Part shown: in pieces, positions 1 through 11,671 of the stretch
How positions within the stretch are numbered: the stretch's first letter is position 1
Layout: the number at the start of each line of letters is the position of its first letter
Origin: Crocodylus rhombifer
Lineage: Eukaryota; Chordata; Crocodylia; Crocodylidae
Assembly: GCA_038503035.1 (NCBI GenBank)
Contig: JAVSML010024710.1
Coordinates: forward strand, 558,001-622,000
Direction: 5' to 3'
Length of the DNA: 64,000 nucleotides
Translations under genes and position numbers: made by a program
The notes under the pieces: model-generated
The model's input: only the letters and a program-made list of their open reading frames with translations
The model's database searches: none
What the model was told of the DNA's origin: nothing

Positions 1-214
1 CCATGCTAATCAGCCCATGAGCTCAGACAGCAGCCAGTGCAGCACATTCAGCCAAGTGGGCATGTGATCACACTGCTCTTCTCTCCCCTCTTGGATCCCC
101 ACATGACAAAGCCACATAACTAGGGAATTAATTACTGAACTCGTGGAGAGAGAAAGTAATTTTCACGGCTTGGTTGTGGCCTGAAGAGCCGATTTTGCAG
201 TCATATTGTGGCAG

Positions 215-385
215 CCCTGCCCCTTGGCACTGACTGGTAGAGAGGCCCTGCCTCTTAGCGCTGATTGATGGAGAGGCCCCAGGGGGTGGAGGTGGTGGGA
301 ACGATGAAGGAATGGCTGCCATCTTGACTGCTGGCTGCCTTTTATGCAGCCCTATCCCTCAGCGCTAATTGGCAAAGAGGCACAA
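215..385. repeat. Short minisatellite
   Basis: A 31-base unit with consensus near 'cctgccccttggcactgact' + 'ggtagagaggc' starts at 215 and 246. A third, diverged unit starts at 350 ('cctatccctcagcgctaatt' + 'ggcaaagaggc'). Confidence 0.5.
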
Positions 386-624
386 GGGGACAGCCAACTT
401 GACTGCTGCCCTTCATGCTGCCCCATCAGCTGGGGTCTCTGGTAGGCTACGAGGCTGGGCCACAGAGGCAGCAAGAACCACTGGCTCTCACTGGGGAGCC
501 AGCATTTTATTTTTATTAAGTTTTTTTTGGTTGATTTCCTGGGAAAAGTGCGGCCAATGTTATTTTTTGCAACGATCATGGAGACCACCATTTTTCGCAG
601 TTTGTACAAACAGCTTACTGCTAC

Positions 625-935
625 ATTAGGGGAGTACATCAAGGGCTCAGTGAGAAGCTGTTCACCAGGGCACCCTTGGGGAAAAACAGGAGTAATAGCT
701 ACAAACTCTGGGAAGACCATTTCAGATTCAACATTAGGAAAAACATCTTTGCACACTGGGAATAGGCTCCCTCCAGAGGTGGTACAATCACCTACTCTGG
801 AAATCTTCAAGAAGAGACTGGATGGTAACCTTGCTGGGGTCACTTGACCCCAACTGTCTTTCCTGCTTGGTGCAAGGGGCTGGACACAATGATCTTCCAA
901 GGTCCCTTGCATCCTTATAATCTATGAATCACAAA
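625..935 (+). mobile_element. CR1 LINE, 3' end
   Basis: The frame near 720-845 encodes the end of the CR1 reverse-transcriptase ORF: NRLPPEVVQSPTLEIFKKRL is a hallmark of the CR1 C-terminus. It is followed by a CR1-like 3'UTR with 'gatcttccaaggtcccttgc' and a terminal 'tctatgaatc'. The copy is 5'-truncated and frameshifted, as is typical for CR1. Confidence 0.8.
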
Positions 936-1859
936 ACTGCAATTTAAGTAGGTCCCTACTTATAACTTGGGCAACTATAGCTTCTCCCATTTTATAGATA
1001 CAGCAGTTGAACTAAAACCAATTCTGCCAGAGTTGTGAACCAATTAAGTTCTCTAGTATCACTAACCCAAACCTCACCTTCCCAACACACTGCCTTTTAG
1101 AATGAGCATGTCAGATATATGTGCTTTGTGATCCTGTCCGTAAATACTGCTAAAATCAACACACTACATTTTCTCTTAATCTGCTCCCAAAAGCATAAAG
1201 GCATAAAAGCATAAAGGATGAACCACCGCTCAGTTCTGTTCCTGTTATTTCTCACAGAACCTAGAAAGTCATCCAAGAAACTTCATTTCTAATACTCTAC
1301 TTCTGTATAACAATGAATAGTTATGCTCTGCAAATTCCTCCTCCCAGTTACAAAAAAGTCTCTTAAAACATTCAAAAGTATACCACTATATACAAATGTA
1401 ACAGCACTTTGACATAAAATTCCATTTTCCCTATTGCCTTTACCATTTTTTAAATTTGAAGGAGCCAAGCTAAACATGCTCTTGATGAGTAAAGTTATTT
1501 AGAGAGCAACAGTAGAAGGCACTTATAACTTTCTTTACAGTAAGAAAAGATTTTGTAATACTCCTGATACAGTAATGTGTCTTTACTTGCTAAAGAAAGT
1601 TTTTTCATCTTGGACCTCCTCTTCACTGCAAAGTTACCTCAAGTGTTGCCCATAACCAGAGGCCCAACCTGCACACAAAAAAATCTTCAAGCACAGGAAT
1701 CAGCTACCTTAGGCCTAGAGGTTCAGTCCAACCCATTAAGAGACTTTATATGTCCTGCCAAACTGACCAAAAAAAAAATCTTCTGCCATTTGTAAGTTTT
1801 CTGGAAGAATGCACTGTCTACTGGAAGAAAATCCAACTGCTGTATCCAGCCCACCTTAG
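936..1859. other. AT-rich interval, nothing recognised
   Basis: A short tandem of 'gcataaag' units occurs at about 1191-1217. Nothing else seen. Confidence 0.5.
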
Positions 1860-1911
1860 GATAAAGCTATATTAAATTTGGCCCCACTGGTGAAAGGCTG
1901 CCAACCCCTGC
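1860..1911. mobile_element. Solitary hAT-like right end
   Basis: 'aaatttggccccactggtga' then GGCTGCCAACCCCTG resembles the right end of the element at 5726-5977. No left partner was found. Confidence 0.35.
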
Positions 1912-2003
1912 TCAGACATGTTGGTGCTTTAACTTAAATTGGTTGGTTTGTCAAGGGGCACAGGTTAAGAGTCTAAGTTACCACAGCTCAACCACCTCTA
2001 ACC

Positions 2004-2880
2004 CAGAGGTGAGCAATTATTTTGGCCAGAAGACCACTTAGGGAGTTTTGGCGAGCTGTTGTGAACTGGGTTAGCACCCACCCCCCCCACTCAAAACAGC
2101 TCACCAAAACTCCCTAGGTGGTAGACTGTTAGACAGTTCCGAGTGCCGGACCAAGTGGGCGGACAGGGTCTCCCTGGAGACTAGATTGGGACCCCTACAG
2201 ACAGGGCATGCTTGGTCAGGTGGGTGGAATAGGGCCACAGGCTGGGAGGACGTTAAGCCCAGTAGTGAGATGAGCGGGCAGAGCCAGGGCCTAGATCACA
2301 GTAGTTACAGCACACGGTCAAGGCAAAGCCACAGTCAGTTTCCTGCACAATGGATTGCAACTGACTTAACCCAGGAGGGGGACAAAGCACACACCCATGA
2401 CCCAGCCCCTGCTGCCCCCAACCTAGTACACAGATAGCTCCAGTACAGTGGGGCTGTAGAGTGGCACAACCTGGCAGTGTGAAGCAGCCCCAACAGATTG
2501 TGCCCTCCAGTGGCCCCATCCCATGTGCCTGGTCAAACATGCCCTGCCTATGCAGGTCCCAGGCCCATCTCCACTATCTGGCACTTCTGGCAGTGGGTGT
2601 GGAGTGGACAGGCTGGAGTGCCCAGGCAGCAAGGCTGGGTCCAGCAGCAGTGGTGACACAGCAGCGGCAGCAACAGAAGGAGCCACTGCCACCAGGGCTG
2701 CTGGGAAGCAGAGTCTGGCTGCCGTGCTGCCCCAGCCCTGCTGTGCACCCAAGGGCAGCAGGACTGGCTGCCCATGCCACAGCCCAGGCTGCCACCCCAG
2801 AACTGGGCCAAGCAACCCCGCACTGCCTGCCCCATTACTGCCTGCCCTATCACCTCTCCCTGCTCACCTTCTGCAGTAGT
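2004..2880. mobile_element. hAT-like element, same family as 31932
   Basis: Left end CAGAGGTGAGCAATTATTTT. The interior 'ggtctccctggagactagat' and 'gacagggcatgcttggtcag' parallels 32075-32130. The right end is not found: the sequence runs into the right half of a MITE at about 2900-3036. Several overlapping open frames here lack any recognisable protein. Confidence 0.55.
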
Positions 2881-2899
2881 AAGAGGGACAGATATAAGA

Positions 2900-3036
2900 A
2901 GATCCTACAATAATTAGATTCCATACATGGAAAATTACATTAAAAAAAGTGATACACTTTCCATGTACAGAATCTGATTATTGGGGAGTCACCTTAAATT
3001 CAAGGTCATCTTGTATTTGGAGTAAATGCAGTAATA
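2900..3036. mobile_element. MITE of the TACYGTATTTACTC-end family, right half
   Basis: Internal palindrome TTAGATTCCATACATGGAAA (2914-2933) with 'ctttccatgtacagaatctg', then the right end 'ggtcatcttgtatttggagt' and 'aaatgcagta'. The left half is missing, replaced by the hAT-family sequence from 2004. Confidence 0.6.
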
Positions 3037-3039
3037 AGT

Positions 3040-3142
3040 TAGACAAGTAGCAATATGGGAAGGTTAGGTAGGGATGATCTTGCCTGTGGCAGGAGACTGG
3101 ACTAGATGACCTCCAGAAGTCTCTTTTCTACGATTGTATAAT
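3040..3142 (+). mobile_element. CR1 LINE 3' tail fragment
   Basis: Contains the CR1 3'UTR signature 'gactggactagatgacctcc' followed by 'agaagtctcttttctacgattgta'-type sequence. No coding part remains. Confidence 0.7.
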
Positions 3143-3188
3143 TTTTCCCTCTGCATCTTTTTCAAGGCTTATAATGAACAGTCTAGAA

Positions 3189-3368
3189 CAGTGGTCTCCA
3201 AACTTTTTTGATCACGCACCCCATCAGTAAAAAATTTTTGATCACGCACCCCCAATATATGTATATTTATATAAATATAAATAGAAGTTCTAATATTTTC
3301 TTCCTGCATCCCAATGGATCATCTTGCGCACCCCCTGGGGTGCACGCAGCCCACTTTGGAGACCACTG
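3189..3368. mobile_element. hAT MITE with perfect 8-bp TSD
   Basis: Ends are perfect inverted repeats: CAGTGGTCTCCAAA at the left and TTTGGAGACCACTG at the right. The 8-bp duplication GTCTAGAA (3181-3188 and 3369-3376) is exact. The interior has a duplicated 'ttgatcacgcacccc'. 180 bp, non-autonomous, relatively young. Confidence 0.92.
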
Positions 3369-3376
3369 GTCTAGAA

Positions 3377-4974
3377 GATCTATTACAAGTTGAGTTACTT
3401 CACTGTTCTACCACAAGGTCTGTGGATCAGATATGCATTAAAACCTGTAAGTCCATCATTCCTTGGGCCATACCAGCAGGGGCTGACATAAGGCCATGTG
3501 CTGCATCCCCCACTTTGCTGTACCATGTGTACAGGCAGCCACTGCACTGCACAGGCAGGTGGCACAGCCTGGGCTGTACACACAGACACCCTCCCACCTT
3601 CAGCTGCCTCACTGTACAATACAACAGGCTCCCACAGCACCATTTGCTGCTTCTGGGGTGGGAGCAGGAAGCAAAAGGTTAGAGAGGGGGAAACTTTGTG
3701 ATCTGGGCTGCAGCAATAGCCTGAGCAACAAGGGAAGTGGCAAGCAGGTAGAAGCTGGGGGACTGCACATTAATTCCTTGCACTGCAACCTGCCAGTCAG
3801 AAAAGAAAAGCAGCCTTTGATACCATTTTCACACATCCTTCTCTTTCAGCAACCATTTGGAAACATTTAGGACACGTGCTCCTGGAGAGGGAAAGGGGCG
3901 CTTTAATTAGGAGTGGCTCCGAGAGCAAAGTGCCCACAGCATCTCAGGTATCCCCACATTTAAAAATAGTGACAGGGACACTTTATTTAAGGCTCACTGA
4001 ATGAGCTTTAGACAAAGTGCTTCCTCTGCATTTTTAAGTGCGGGGACCCTGATATACGAGATGCAGGAGGCTGCCGGAGCATGGTAATTTCCATGCTCCA
4101 GCAGACTTGATAAACTGAGTCTGCTCAGACATGCTGTAATTACAACACGTGGGAGCAGCCTCGCTGCTCACGTATAGGTGCCCTTAATGTTGTCAACTTT
4201 ATCTCTGGTCTTTAGCTCACATGCATTGCACTTCCTTTTAGTTATGTGATCACACAGTAGGTTTAAAATCCTATTTCACAATTTTTCCTCTATAAGACTG
4301 CTGTGCAACTTGTGGCATGTGAGAAGTTAACCTCACAGCCTCCTAAGTTTCTGGTTTGGGTGACACTCCCCCATCACTTGCATGCTGCTACAGCCGAATT
4401 CTCCAGGCTCCAGTTTCTACCTTCTGCTGCATCCCAGGGAGCAGGATGGCAGAACCCACAGAGCCCAGGACCCCATTGTAGTGGTGGGGTGTGCCCCTGA
4501 CACTTAGTGTGGTGCAGCAGGAAGCCTGCAGGCCTCAATCACTCAGAAGTTGCACAGCCCTGTTATATAATTGTATGTGGAGGGTATAGCAGAGCATATC
4601 CCCTCTAAAGGGGGGCACTGCTGCCCAGGTCATAATGCATGAGCAACAGGGCAGCTCCATAATGCTGTCATCACACACCAGATCCTTGTCTCATTTGTGT
4701 GTAGTTTCATATATCAAGTTCAGTCATTGGTTTTGTCTAGTATACACTGCATAACATTACAAAGTGTAGTTACAAAAAAGATGGAACCTAACACTAATCT
4801 GACACTCTGCCAATAACTACCTTCATGCTCGCTCCCGCTCCCTCTCCCTCCCTCCCTCTCTCTACCTTCATGCTCTCCTTCTCTCTCTCTCCCTCCCTCC
4901 CATTATCAAAATAGTTCTTGTAACATTTATGCTTTAAAAATGTTATTTGGTATGTTACCAAAAACTTCACTGTG
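3377..4974. other. Interval without gene; mixed repeat-like sequence
   Basis: The part up to about 3860 is GC-rich and unclassified. About 3870-4195 has short inverted repeats ('gcatggtaatttccatgct', 'gagcagcctcgctgctc') that suggest an old DNA element. The remainder is unremarkable apart from the CT repeat at 4828. Confidence 0.4.
4828..4901. repeat. Pyrimidine-rich simple repeat (CT/CCCT)n
   Basis: Runs of 'ctccctctccctccctccct' and 'ctctctctccctccctccc' separated by a repeated 'taccttcatgctc'. Simple low-complexity DNA. Confidence 0.85.
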
Positions 4975-4982
4975 GTTTAAAC

Positions 4983-5320
4983 CGGCAGTTCTCAAGCATT
5001 TTTTGTACCAGGACCCATCTGTAAACATCAAAGGCCAGTCCTAACCCAAGTGCTCCTCACTCCCATCCCAACCTGCTGCCCCTCACACCAGGGTCCAGCC
5101 CCCTAGTGTGTGGAGCAGGAGGGGGCCTTAGGCAGCCCCTTCCAGACTGGAGCTCTGTCAGCCTGCAAGGGAAAAGCCACAGTTTCTCACCATTTTTCTC
5201 CTTTAAAGGAGAAACCATTTTAAAAAAGTTTGTTGATCCATTTTTGAAGTTTGTTCATGACCCTTTCATATATTCTTATGACCCACTTTTTGGTCATGAC
5301 CCACAGCCTGAGAAACACTG
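4983..5320. mobile_element. hAT-like element with 7/8 TSD
   Basis: Left end CGGCAGTTCTCAAGC and right end CCTGAGAAACACTG are degenerate inverted repeats of the CAGTGGTTCTCAA type. Flanks are GTTTAAAC (4975-4982) and GTTTAAGC (5321-5328). The interior carries several copies of 'catgacccac/tttg' type sequence. Confidence 0.75.
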
Positions 5321-5675
5321 GTTTAAGCTATGCCTCATTACATCATTATCTAAGCACCATTTCAATTAAATCAACATTAAGAAAAATTTAGGAATTTAAT
5401 TCCTTACCAGCAGTCTGGACATTTGGTGCTGTTTTATTCAACCCCGATCTAGAATGGACCAGACTCACAGGTTACTTTACTTGTCACTTCTTTCTATGTT
5501 CCCTTCTAACCTTCACTTATTTCAAAACTGCTAGCTCTCTTATTTGAAAAGATCAAGTTTCTTTAAATTCCAAAAGATTTTGCTCTGCAACTCTCAGTTC
5601 TTAGCTGCTCAAGAAATTTCTTTCTATGACTCCCACAAAAAAATATCAGTTAATCAGAAAAAAACCTGAACACGA

Positions 5676-5725
5676 CATCTTAGTCGGAAAAGCCATACTA
5701 CATCAGATCAATGGTCCATCTATGC
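5676..5725 (-). mobile_element. CR1-type LINE 3' tail fragment
   Basis: 'catactacatcagatcaatg gtccatcta' matches the complement of the common vertebrate CR1/L3-type tail (tggaccattggtctgatc...). It directly abuts the hAT-like element at 5726. Confidence 0.5.
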
Positions 5726-5977
5726 CAGGGGTCAGCAACATTTTGCAGTGGAGAGGACTAAGCTTTAACAGAGCTTAGCTAAGAGTACAAGCCATCTCCC
5801 AACTGACCCATGCTGAAGCCAGAGCCACTGCTCCCCCTGCTGTGCCACAATCACTGCTTCTCCCATCTCTGGCCACTGCATGGAATTTCCTGTCATGGCA
5901 ATATCAAAGCTCCCTGGCTGAATAAAGTGACTCCAGGGGCTGAATTTGGCCTGTAGGCTATAGGCTGCCAACCCCTA
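5726..5977. mobile_element. hAT-like element
   Basis: Left end CAGGGGTCAGCAACATTTTG and right end GGCTGCCAACCCCTA are inverted repeats of the CAGGGGTYRGCAACC type. No matching 8-bp flanks. A related solitary right end (GGCTGCCAACCCCTG) lies at about 1860-1911. Confidence 0.6.
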
Positions 5978-6048
5978 ATTTGGCCACTACCCTGCTGACA
6001 GTAGCAAGCAGTAGATACTTTAGAGTGAGAGTATGGCATTATCTAGAG

Positions 6049-6415
6049 CAGGGGTACTTAACCCCCCACACTTCCTACCTACAAAGCCATGTAATTTGGC
6101 CCACAAGGCTCCACACAGGTCCAAAAACTTCCAGACAGTTGGGGAGCTCCACAAGCTGGATAGAATGGCCCAGCACACCAAATCAGGAATGCAGGACTGG
6201 GGTAGTGTAGGGCCCAATCCTGGCACCTGGGACCCAAACCAAATGCACAGGGGTAAGGCAGTGCAGGCTTGAGGTGGGTACATAGGGTCAGGTGGAAGTG
6301 ACATGGAGCCCGATCCTGGCATGTGTGATACAGGCAACGTAGGGCCTGATCCAGTCCATAAACCACCCCTGTGCCACTCCTTCAGCCCATAAGGCCAAAC
6401 AGTTGGGCACCACTA
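6049..6415. mobile_element. hAT element with perfect 8-bp TSD
   Basis: Left end CAGGGGTACTTAACC and right end GTTGGGCACCACTA are inverted repeats. The duplication ATCTAGAG (6041-6048 and 6416-6423) is exact. The interior is the 'ggcccacaaggctccacaca' type shared with the copies at 11672 and 26668. 367 bp, no coding capacity. Confidence 0.9.
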
Positions 6416-6423
6416 ATCTAGAG

Positions 6424-7496
6424 TGATCCCCGTCATACCCCACTCCCTGGCATCAACCCTCATTGGTTTAGGGATGTCACAGGATATATCCCCGATGTAT
6501 CCTCATGAACTATTTTTATCCTAGAACATTAACATGCCATATCCAAATGTAAAGGCACTGGTAGCGATAAGACAACTCATCAATTTTAGCAATCTATATC
6601 ATATTTCAAAGCTACATGCTAATTAAAGCTATTCAAGACTACACATAAGGCTTTGCTACTTTCTCAGGATGATAAAATACTAGAAGCCAGTCAGAAAGAT
6701 ACTCTGTCTGTATCTCTTTTTTCTTTCACTGAAATTAGCAAAAGTTTTCAAGGTATTAAATATTTTATCCAGAAGCAGTAGAAAATAAATTTAAGAGCTA
6801 CGCATCTTAATTAGTGGGTTTCTTTTTTTCTATTTTACTATAATATCTGAAAGATATATTACAATGCAAAAAAAGTCAATTTACTTTTGACTGGAGATTT
6901 TAAGTATTTAATGATTTTGGATGCCTGACACTATATTTTCAGGAATTGTTAATCACCTGTTTCTCAGTCCTTTTTAAGTTATCTCAAGTTGGCCAGCCCA
7001 AATCTGGGGCACTCAAAAAAAAATCACTCGTCACTTCTGACAATTCAGACTTCTATTTTAATGCAAAATATGAAGGGAGAGGGAGAAACTGGCAATTTTT
7101 TAAAAAAAAGAAGGCAGAGGAGATACCTAGAGTGGAATCACAAAGATAAATTTAATCTTACTATGATTATCCACTTTGATCTAAATTAGTTCAGTAATAT
7201 TTATAGAGCACCAGAAACAGATCTACAAAATAAAAAACCTATTAAATTCAAAAGTGATAGAGGTGAATCAACATAAAATTTCAGCTGAAAATAACGTCAG
7301 GCATCAGGCATTTTGGTGTAAAATAAGAGTGTTCTGAAATATATTAATACACAGCTAACAAGCAATTAAACATGTGTATCTTGCTTGATGAGAGTACTAC
7401 ATTCAAATCTGTGCTACAGAAATCTTTAAAATAAAATGATGAACTAAGTTACAACATGTGGAATCAAAAGGTCACAGAAGTCAGAAAAAATTAAAT
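6424..7496. other. AT-rich interval, nothing recognised
   Basis: No exon, RNA gene or repeat recognised. Confidence 0.5.
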
Positions 7497-8141
7497 GCTG
7501 TGTTTATGAAACTAAGATGAGGTGTCCACCCCCATTTAACATGGAGAAGAGATCCACTCATTTTTGAATCAAGTAGAGGGGTGGACGGGGGGGTGGACGA
7601 GTACAGGGAGCTGCTGTAGCTCATGCTCCAGCCCTTACCTGGGACTGCAGCTGTAGCTGCAGCCTGCCTCCCCCCACCCAACAATACAGCCTCTGCTCAC
7701 CTGCCTGCCCCCTCCCCCGCACCCCTCTTACCCTTGATCTGCCCTGGAAGGCTTCATTCATGCTGCAACCATGGCTGGAACTGCGTGCTGGGGCTAATAC
7801 AGGGACAGAGCCCACTATGTGGAACAGGGGTAAGGTGTGATGGGAGGGAGAAGCAGAGAGCCTGGGGAGAGAGTGCAAGGTGAAGAGGGGCCCCAAGTCT
7901 GTGGGAAGGGGTACAAGCAGGGAGCAAAGTTGGCAGGGAGGTTAGGCATAAGCTGGGGGCAAGCTGCTTGACCCCCCCCCCCCCCCCCCAACACCTACCC
8001 CACTCAACTGCCCTCCCTGTAATTTGATTCTATACATGGAAAATTCTTTAAAATTATAAAATTGTCCATGTATAAAATCTAATTATGGGGGGCGGGCACA
8101 CCTTGAACCCAGGGTCATCTTAGATTTGAGTAAATAAACTA
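7497..8141. mobile_element. MITE of the TACYGTATTTACTC-end family
   Basis: The left end 'ctgtgtttatgaaactaaga' with 'tgaggtgtccaccccc' and the right end 'gggtcatcttagatttgagt' with 'aaataaacta' are inverted relatives. Near the right end is the family's internal palindrome TTGATTCTATACATGGAAAA / TGTCCATGTATAAAATCTAA. It contains a run of about 19 Cs near 7972. Confidence 0.65.
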
Positions 8142-8215
8142 GTAAAAAATGGAAAATACATCTGCAGTTCAATCAAATTCTGTACCAATTCAGTACACTG
8201 TCAGTGAGTAGTACT

Positions 8216-8918
8216 TTTAGGCTAAGTACAGACAGTCAAAAACCCTGAGACTGAATCAATTAGTCTTTGCAGGTTAGTCTAAACAGCAAAGATTAAACTG
8301 AGAAACAACTGGACATGTCCTTTTTGATTCAGGAAATGCAGCCAAGGCTGGCTCAGGCCACAAGCCAGGGGGTCCTAGAGCACACCTGTCTGGCATGTAG
8401 CCAGCATGGGCTGTGTGTGTACTTCCTCTTCAAGAATCACAACAGCATGACTCTCCAGGGTTGCTCATCACTTGCTCTTCCTGCTTCCAGGTACCTCTGG
8501 GACTTGTAGTCTACAGTTGCAGCCAGCACTAAGTTTCAGTAAGTTTAGCAGCAGGCACCTCTGTACTCAGAGGAAGCGTAGGTTTAACCCACCTCCCTGG
8601 CCCTAGTCTGTCTCCTCCCCCCTCCCCTCCCTCAACCCATCTCTGCTGAAGCAGACAGCACAGCCCAGCCCAGCCCAGCCCAGGGTTGGAAAGCATGCTG
8701 GGATGGGGGGGGACTGTGTTTTTATAACTTGAACCAGGAAGGGGTCTGGGACAGAAGTTTCATGAACTCCTTTGACCCAAATCAGTTAAGTCTGATACTA
8801 CATTCAATGAGGTTCATCTCAAACAGTTTCAGACATTTTGAAATTGGTTTATGTATACTAAGCTTCTGTTCTGTTACAGGGTTAAACCAGTTTGTGTGCA
8901 AGTTCTGTCCCTAACTTT
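8216..8918. mobile_element. Possible TIR DNA element
   Basis: Left 'taggctaagtacagacagtc' and right 'gcaagttctgtccctaac' are weak inverted relatives, with further matches inward ('aaaccctgagactg' against 'tgttacagggttaaacc'). No duplication. The middle is GC-rich. Confidence 0.35.
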
Positions 8919-9597
8919 ATAAATAAGACTACAACCCTTCCCCCAAGGTTAGAATTCAGTTCATTCTTATTTTTGGTGGTACGCATGGGAAGAATACTAA
9001 ATTCAAAACTACAATATCCTGAACATGAATGCAAGTTCAGAGGGCATAAATATCCACAGAGACCTTTCTTCTCTCAGTGAAATGCAGATTATGTTCCTTG
9101 CCCTGTCCTCAAATCTCCTGGGTATAGGAAACTATCCTCCCACTGATGCTTTATTCCTCATCTCTGATGATGAGATTTACTAGATTCTGCCAGTGGGGAG
9201 TATAAACTGAACTGCAATCTTTTGCTATATTTCTCAAGGAGGAATGTGTCACAATGCACTTTGCTTCTGAAGTACAAAAGGTCCTGAGGTCTCAAAGTAA
9301 GGTATACTTTACTAGATTCTCTGTTGAACTATACACCTGTTTCAAATTCTGACTCTTTCTTTCAAATGTCCTACATCATGCAGTTCCTACTGAAGATATC
9401 CAACTTAAATCCTTAAAAAAAATTATACCTTAAATTATCTTAGGCACTTCCAAAGCTCAGTCACTTTTTGGAGTTGGACAGATGCAAATAAAATTTACAA
9501 AAAAAGTTTTTGGTCTTTTTCCCCCTTTACTCTTTTCACTTCATCAGTGACATGTTCTTAATTCATTTATAACTCCCCCTGTCTCTCTGATGGAATT
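8919..9597. other. AT-rich interval, nothing recognised
   Basis: No exon, RNA gene or repeat recognised; the following 9681-10047 is also blank. Confidence 0.45.
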
Positions 9598-9680
9598 ATA
9601 TGATGTGCTTGCCTGTGATAAAAAGAAACTGGATTGAATGTTCCAAGAAGTTTCTTCCAGTTTACACCTCTATCACTGCT
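9598..9680 (+). mobile_element. CR1-type LINE 3' tail fragment (old)
   Basis: 'gatgtgcttgcctgtgataa' followed by 'ctggattgaatg...ttccagtttaca' resembles a diverged CR1 3'UTR (gactggactagatgacctc...tccagc). Only the tail is visible. Confidence 0.4.
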
Positions 9681-10047
9681 GTGCAAATACCTAGCATTTA
9701 ATTCCAAAATATGTATCTGAGACTTCCATACTTTCCTATTTCATACAACACCCAAGAACTCCCTTCTAAAGCATTCTGCAACTAATGCCTTGCATTATCT
9801 ATCCAGCCCACTGATTTGGTTCACCCATTTGTCACATACAATTTTTTTAATTCTAAGTGTTACATGTGTGCACAGTGAACATACCAGGGCTTCAGTTTGG
9901 CTGAGAGTTCCAGAAGTTATAAGCACATGTAGCATGAATACGTTTAAACCTTAAAAATAAAAATTCTGAATCACCTAGGCAAGCAAGTACACAATCATGT
10001 TATTGTAACCTGGGCCTCTCTTTGTCTTTCCCCTTCCTACTGTAGGC

Positions 10048-10325
10048 TTATTGGGTGCACACACATATGCAAAGTTGACTTAAAATAAGGCAACTTCACT
10101 AAGTCAACTTAAGCCATGTCAGAGCATACACACATACAGCTCTTTGACATGGTGGCAGCCATCTTGTGAGCTAAGTCAACTTAACTAATGCATCTCAAGG
10201 TAATATTCACATGTTACTTGAATCCACTCCACATACGTGTGTACACTCTGACAGTTAAGTCAACTTAAAAAAGTTAAGCTGTCTTAACTGTCAGAAAGTT
10301 AGCATGTGTACACACCCATTGCAAT
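10048..10325. mobile_element. Long-TIR foldback MITE
   Basis: Both arms of about 90 bases are inverted copies: the left begins GGGTGCACACACATATGC and carries 'aagtcaacttaagccatgtc'; the right ends ATGTGTACACACCC and carries 'tctgacagttaagtcaactt'. The words AAGTTGACTT and AAGTCAACTT recur within each arm. Confidence 0.7.
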
Positions 10326-11373
10326 AGAGGGCCTGTGGGCTCTGTCTTTTTAAAGAACAAGATCCCAGACAGGGCCCTGCGCCAGAGGAAGGGCACAGCT
10401 GCAGCTGCACTGCCATAGAGACTGGCTGATGAAATCAATTAGGAGGCACCTGCCAGCAGCCCAGCGGAGTCACCTAACCAGAAGAAGGCAGGGCCCTGGG
10501 AAGAATATATGGTAGCCCCAGATGCTGGCTAGGCACTCTGGTCATGGGAAAAGAGCAAGAAGGAGCTCTCCAAGGGCACTTGTGAGGTATAGGCAGACTA
10601 TGAGTATGCCAGGCCCCAAGTCAGTTAGAAAGGTGAGGGGTAGGAATGGATCTAGACCCAGGACTGGAATAGCAGTTTTGTTTGAGCCAGAAGGACTTGT
10701 GTTTGGGTTTTGATTCCAGTTTTACCCCAGAGGTTTGACTACACGGTGGTTTAGAAGGTCCCACAGTGCCTGCAGGGAGGGTGCAGCAACTGCAGAGAGT
10801 CTGAGAAGGGCAGTCAGAGCCCGAGAAGGACAGGACTCAGATTCTGGGCACGGCAAAGACAGGGCTTAGAACCCAAATAGAGAGAGAGCCTAGGGAGGAT
10901 CAACAGCCCAAGAGGGATGACCTGATAGAGCCCAAGAGGGCAAACCAAGAAGCTTGGAACCCTGAAGCTTAATCCAGAAAGCTGTGGACAAGAGCTAAAG
11001 GGTGCAGGTAGAGCAAAAAGGAGGAGGCTGGAAAGGCCAAAGCCCAATTCAGGAAATGCAGCCAGCATTTCCTGAATAACCACATAGAAGAATTCCTGCA
11101 GCCAGCCAGCATTTGGCCTGCACTTCCTGAAATCAAAGCTTTGGTCTGAAATGGCCAAAGCCCAAACAACAATATGAGGAAGCTCATTCTAGGCTCCTCA
11201 AGCAGACTCTCTCCTTTAATATTATAATTGGAAAGGCATGGTAGGAAAGTTAGGAGGTGAGTGAGGGGCCCTAGAATGGGAGCCAGGACAGGAATTCTGT
11301 GGCCACCAGGTGGGATCACAACCACCCCAGACCAAAACCTGTGTCTCTCACACACTATAATGTTCCTTTAGAT
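10326..11373. other. Unclassified GC-rich interval, repeat-like
   Basis: No gene recognised. The composition ('gggccctgcgccagaggaag', 'aagcccgagaaggacagg') and 'aatatatggtagccccag' suggest an old LTR or other repeat. It contains a perfect 13-bp stem-loop at 11047-11077. Confidence 0.4.
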
Positions 11374-11663
11374 CAGGGGGTGACCAAAATATGGCCCATG
11401 AGCCACACACAGGAGCCACTGCAATTAAGACAACCACTACTCACCATGCTACCAAAGTGTCTAGACCCATGGGGAACTCTGCTGGCCAGATCTAGAGCAC
11501 AGAGATGGGTCATCTGGGCCATGCAGCTACCCAATTAATGTTTCCACTGCCAAATCTCAGCCCTGTGGGCCAGATCAAATGGCTCTACATTTTGGATCCA
11601 TCTTGTGGACCAGCATTATGCTCAAAATTCAGCCTAGGGGGCTAGATTAGATGGACACCATTG
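11374..11663. mobile_element. hAT-like element
   Basis: Left end CAGGGGGTGACCAAAATATG and right end AGATGGACACCATTG are degenerate inverted repeats. The interior has 'ggcccatgagccacacacag'. Flanks are CTTTAGAT and CTTTATTC (5 of 8), so the duplication is weak. Confidence 0.6.
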
Positions 11664-11671
11664 CTTTATTC

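Noticed and set aside
2253..2913. Cluster of frames of about 100-150 codons
   Set aside because: Six overlapping frames on both strands in repeat DNA (hAT family of 31932); no motif.
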